Shown here in pieces: positions 62,632 through 64,000 of a DNA stretch of 64,000 nucleotides. Made by a program: the position numbers and the translations under genes. Under the pieces are notes generated by a model. It was given only the letters and a program-made list of their open reading frames with translations. It had not been told where the DNA came from and searched no databases. The stretch comes from Rhabdophis nuchalis. Lineage: Eukaryota > Chordata > Lepidosauria > Squamata > Natricidae. Position 1 is the stretch's first letter. Each line of letters starts with the position of its first letter. The stretch spans positions 7,501 to 71,500 of the forward strand of contig CM077653.1 in the NCBI GenBank assembly GCA_039707465.1, given 5' to 3'.

Positions 62632-63739
62632 CTGCCGGGGTGCAGCAAAGGCAGCAAGTGAGAGAAGGGAGTCCACGCGGCAGGAGCTCCTGCCATCTCC
62701 TTCCCCCGCCCCCCCCCTCCCAGTTCACGCCAGCAGCTCAGACTTAAGTCCCTGAAGGCTCCCCACCCCCAGGACAGCCAGGTGTCTCCTCCAAAGGAAG
62801 ACATGGCAAATGTTCCATTGGATGCCCAGCCTTCTAGGCAGCCATCTTCCCTTTGGCAAAAGGCAAATTCAGAGCTCAATAAGCAAAGCTAATCAAGAGT
62901 TACAAAATGAGCCATCAAACAAGCAGGTGCAAACTGCCTCGGGGGCCCCCTATGCATGTCACGAATGAGGGGTGTGGGTCCTGCGGTCGTGCGCTTGTGC
63001 CAGACAGAGAGGTAGGGATCCATTCGGGCAGTTGGGGACCCCCTCCCACCTATTCCCCCCCCCCCCCACGTGAAATAGAAAATAGCCTTTTGGGCTCCTG
63101 CAGTTGGGCTCCTCCATGCCCTCCTCCTTTTCCTGGCCCTCTTCCTGCTCCTCTGGGAAGTCATGCTCCCCACTGCCCCCAACCAAGCAACAAAACAGCC
63201 CAGGCAGGGGATTCTACCCCCATCAGTTGCACCGCAGCACTCTGGCTGTTTCAATTAAAAGGAAACACATCAAGCAAATGCTGCTGGCTAGGGAGGCTGC
63301 CTTGTAATTATTTCCATGTGTTTAATTAATTGCAATGTGAAAACTCCCTCCCTCCCTTCCTTCCCTCCCTCCTCCTCCTCCTCAGGCTGCCATTATTTCC
63401 CTGAGGGTATTGAAGTGGATGAAGAAGGCACTGCCACACAGCTTCACACCAGGCCGAGACCGGGGAAATGCCTCTTGGAATCTTCACTGATTCCAGGGTG
63501 ATCTTGCACCAGCTGCTACCTTTCACCTCTGCCAGACTAAAGCCCTGTTGTGAAATAAAAATGGAGGATAGGATCTTCCTCCTCCCTAAACACCCTGGTT
63601 GGGGAGGCACAAGGAGCTTGAGCCCAGGTAAGAAGGAAGGGCCTGACCTTCCCTGGCTTCCCTAAATAAGCTGCACTTGGAACTGTTCAGAGCTTTTCCC
63701 ATCTTCTCTCTCCCTCTCGTGCCCGCCCCCCTCCCATTC

Positions 63740-63771
<32 letters not shown>

Positions 63772-64000
63772 CCTCAAATGAAGCTCTGAGGAATCTTTCA
63801 CAGAGCCGTTTAGTGCTCCTCAAAAGAATGCCTTCACCCAATATCAGCCTCCCTTGGTAGCCCAGCCACGTGAGGCAGCTGCACCCAGAAAACCAAGAGC
63901 ACAACCCTGCACGAGGCCCAAGCCCAGAGAAGGAGAGGGAGGCAGAGTTGAAAAGACTTCCAGGAACAGTCAAGCTTCCTCCGTCTATCCAGCAAGCGCA
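62632..64000 (-). other. DSCAML1 intron reaching the window edge
   Basis: No further DSCAML1 exon is recognised. It contains a (C)n run near 63,055, a (CCTC)n stretch near 63,345-63,385 and (CA)n at 63,738-63,772. Confidence 0.6.

Overview
The window is the left end of a vertebrate chromosome, almost certainly from a squamate reptile (snake or lizard). It begins with CCCTAA telomere repeats. The genes have vertebrate intron/exon structure. The repeats are those of squamate genomes: L2 and CR1 LINEs, DIRS elements, hAT-type MITEs, and SINEs including one with a Sauria-type body and Bov-B-like tail.

Layout. 1-1500 is telomeric: canonical repeats to about 184, then a domain mixing CCCTAA with the variant ACGTAA. 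1.5-14.2 kb is subtelomere. A roughly 95-105 bp satellite occurs in three blocks, and the last block flips orientation at 12,970. L2, CR1 and hAT elements are inserted into one another around it, and a GC-rich island of unknown identity lies at 6.3-6.8 kb. 15.4-17.3 kb carries four minus-strand exons of the 3' end of POMT1 with at least one internal coding exon absent, so it looks like a broken gene copy. 17.3-20 kb holds another tandem repeat, a solo LTR with target duplication, a SINE and a perfectly palindromic MITE.

21.0-46.9 kb is CEP164 on the plus strand. A CpG-island promoter with an X-box-like site precedes 20 coding exons that keep one open frame across every junction (3,960 nt, 1,319 aa). 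Its introns contain an L2 copy, a Penelope-like inverted repeat, a degenerate DIRS element and several MITEs. 48.3-52.9 kb, between genes, is a second DIRS element with recognisable inverted terminal repeats and internal complementary region. 55.2 kb to the window edge is the 3' half of DSCAML1 on the minus strand: nine exons covering the end of the fifth and all of the sixth FN3 domain, the membrane segment and the cytoplasmic tail, ending in a PDZ-ligand-like YTLV.

CEP164 (cilium distal appendages) and DSCAML1 (neuronal adhesion) do not act in one pathway. They face each other tail to tail as in the human 11q23 order, so this is conserved synteny brought close to a telomere. POMT1 is unlinked in human (chromosome 9), so its fragment marks a lineage-specific rearrangement or subtelomeric duplication. 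Gene identities rest on recognised protein similarity and in-frame splice sites. No database search was run.
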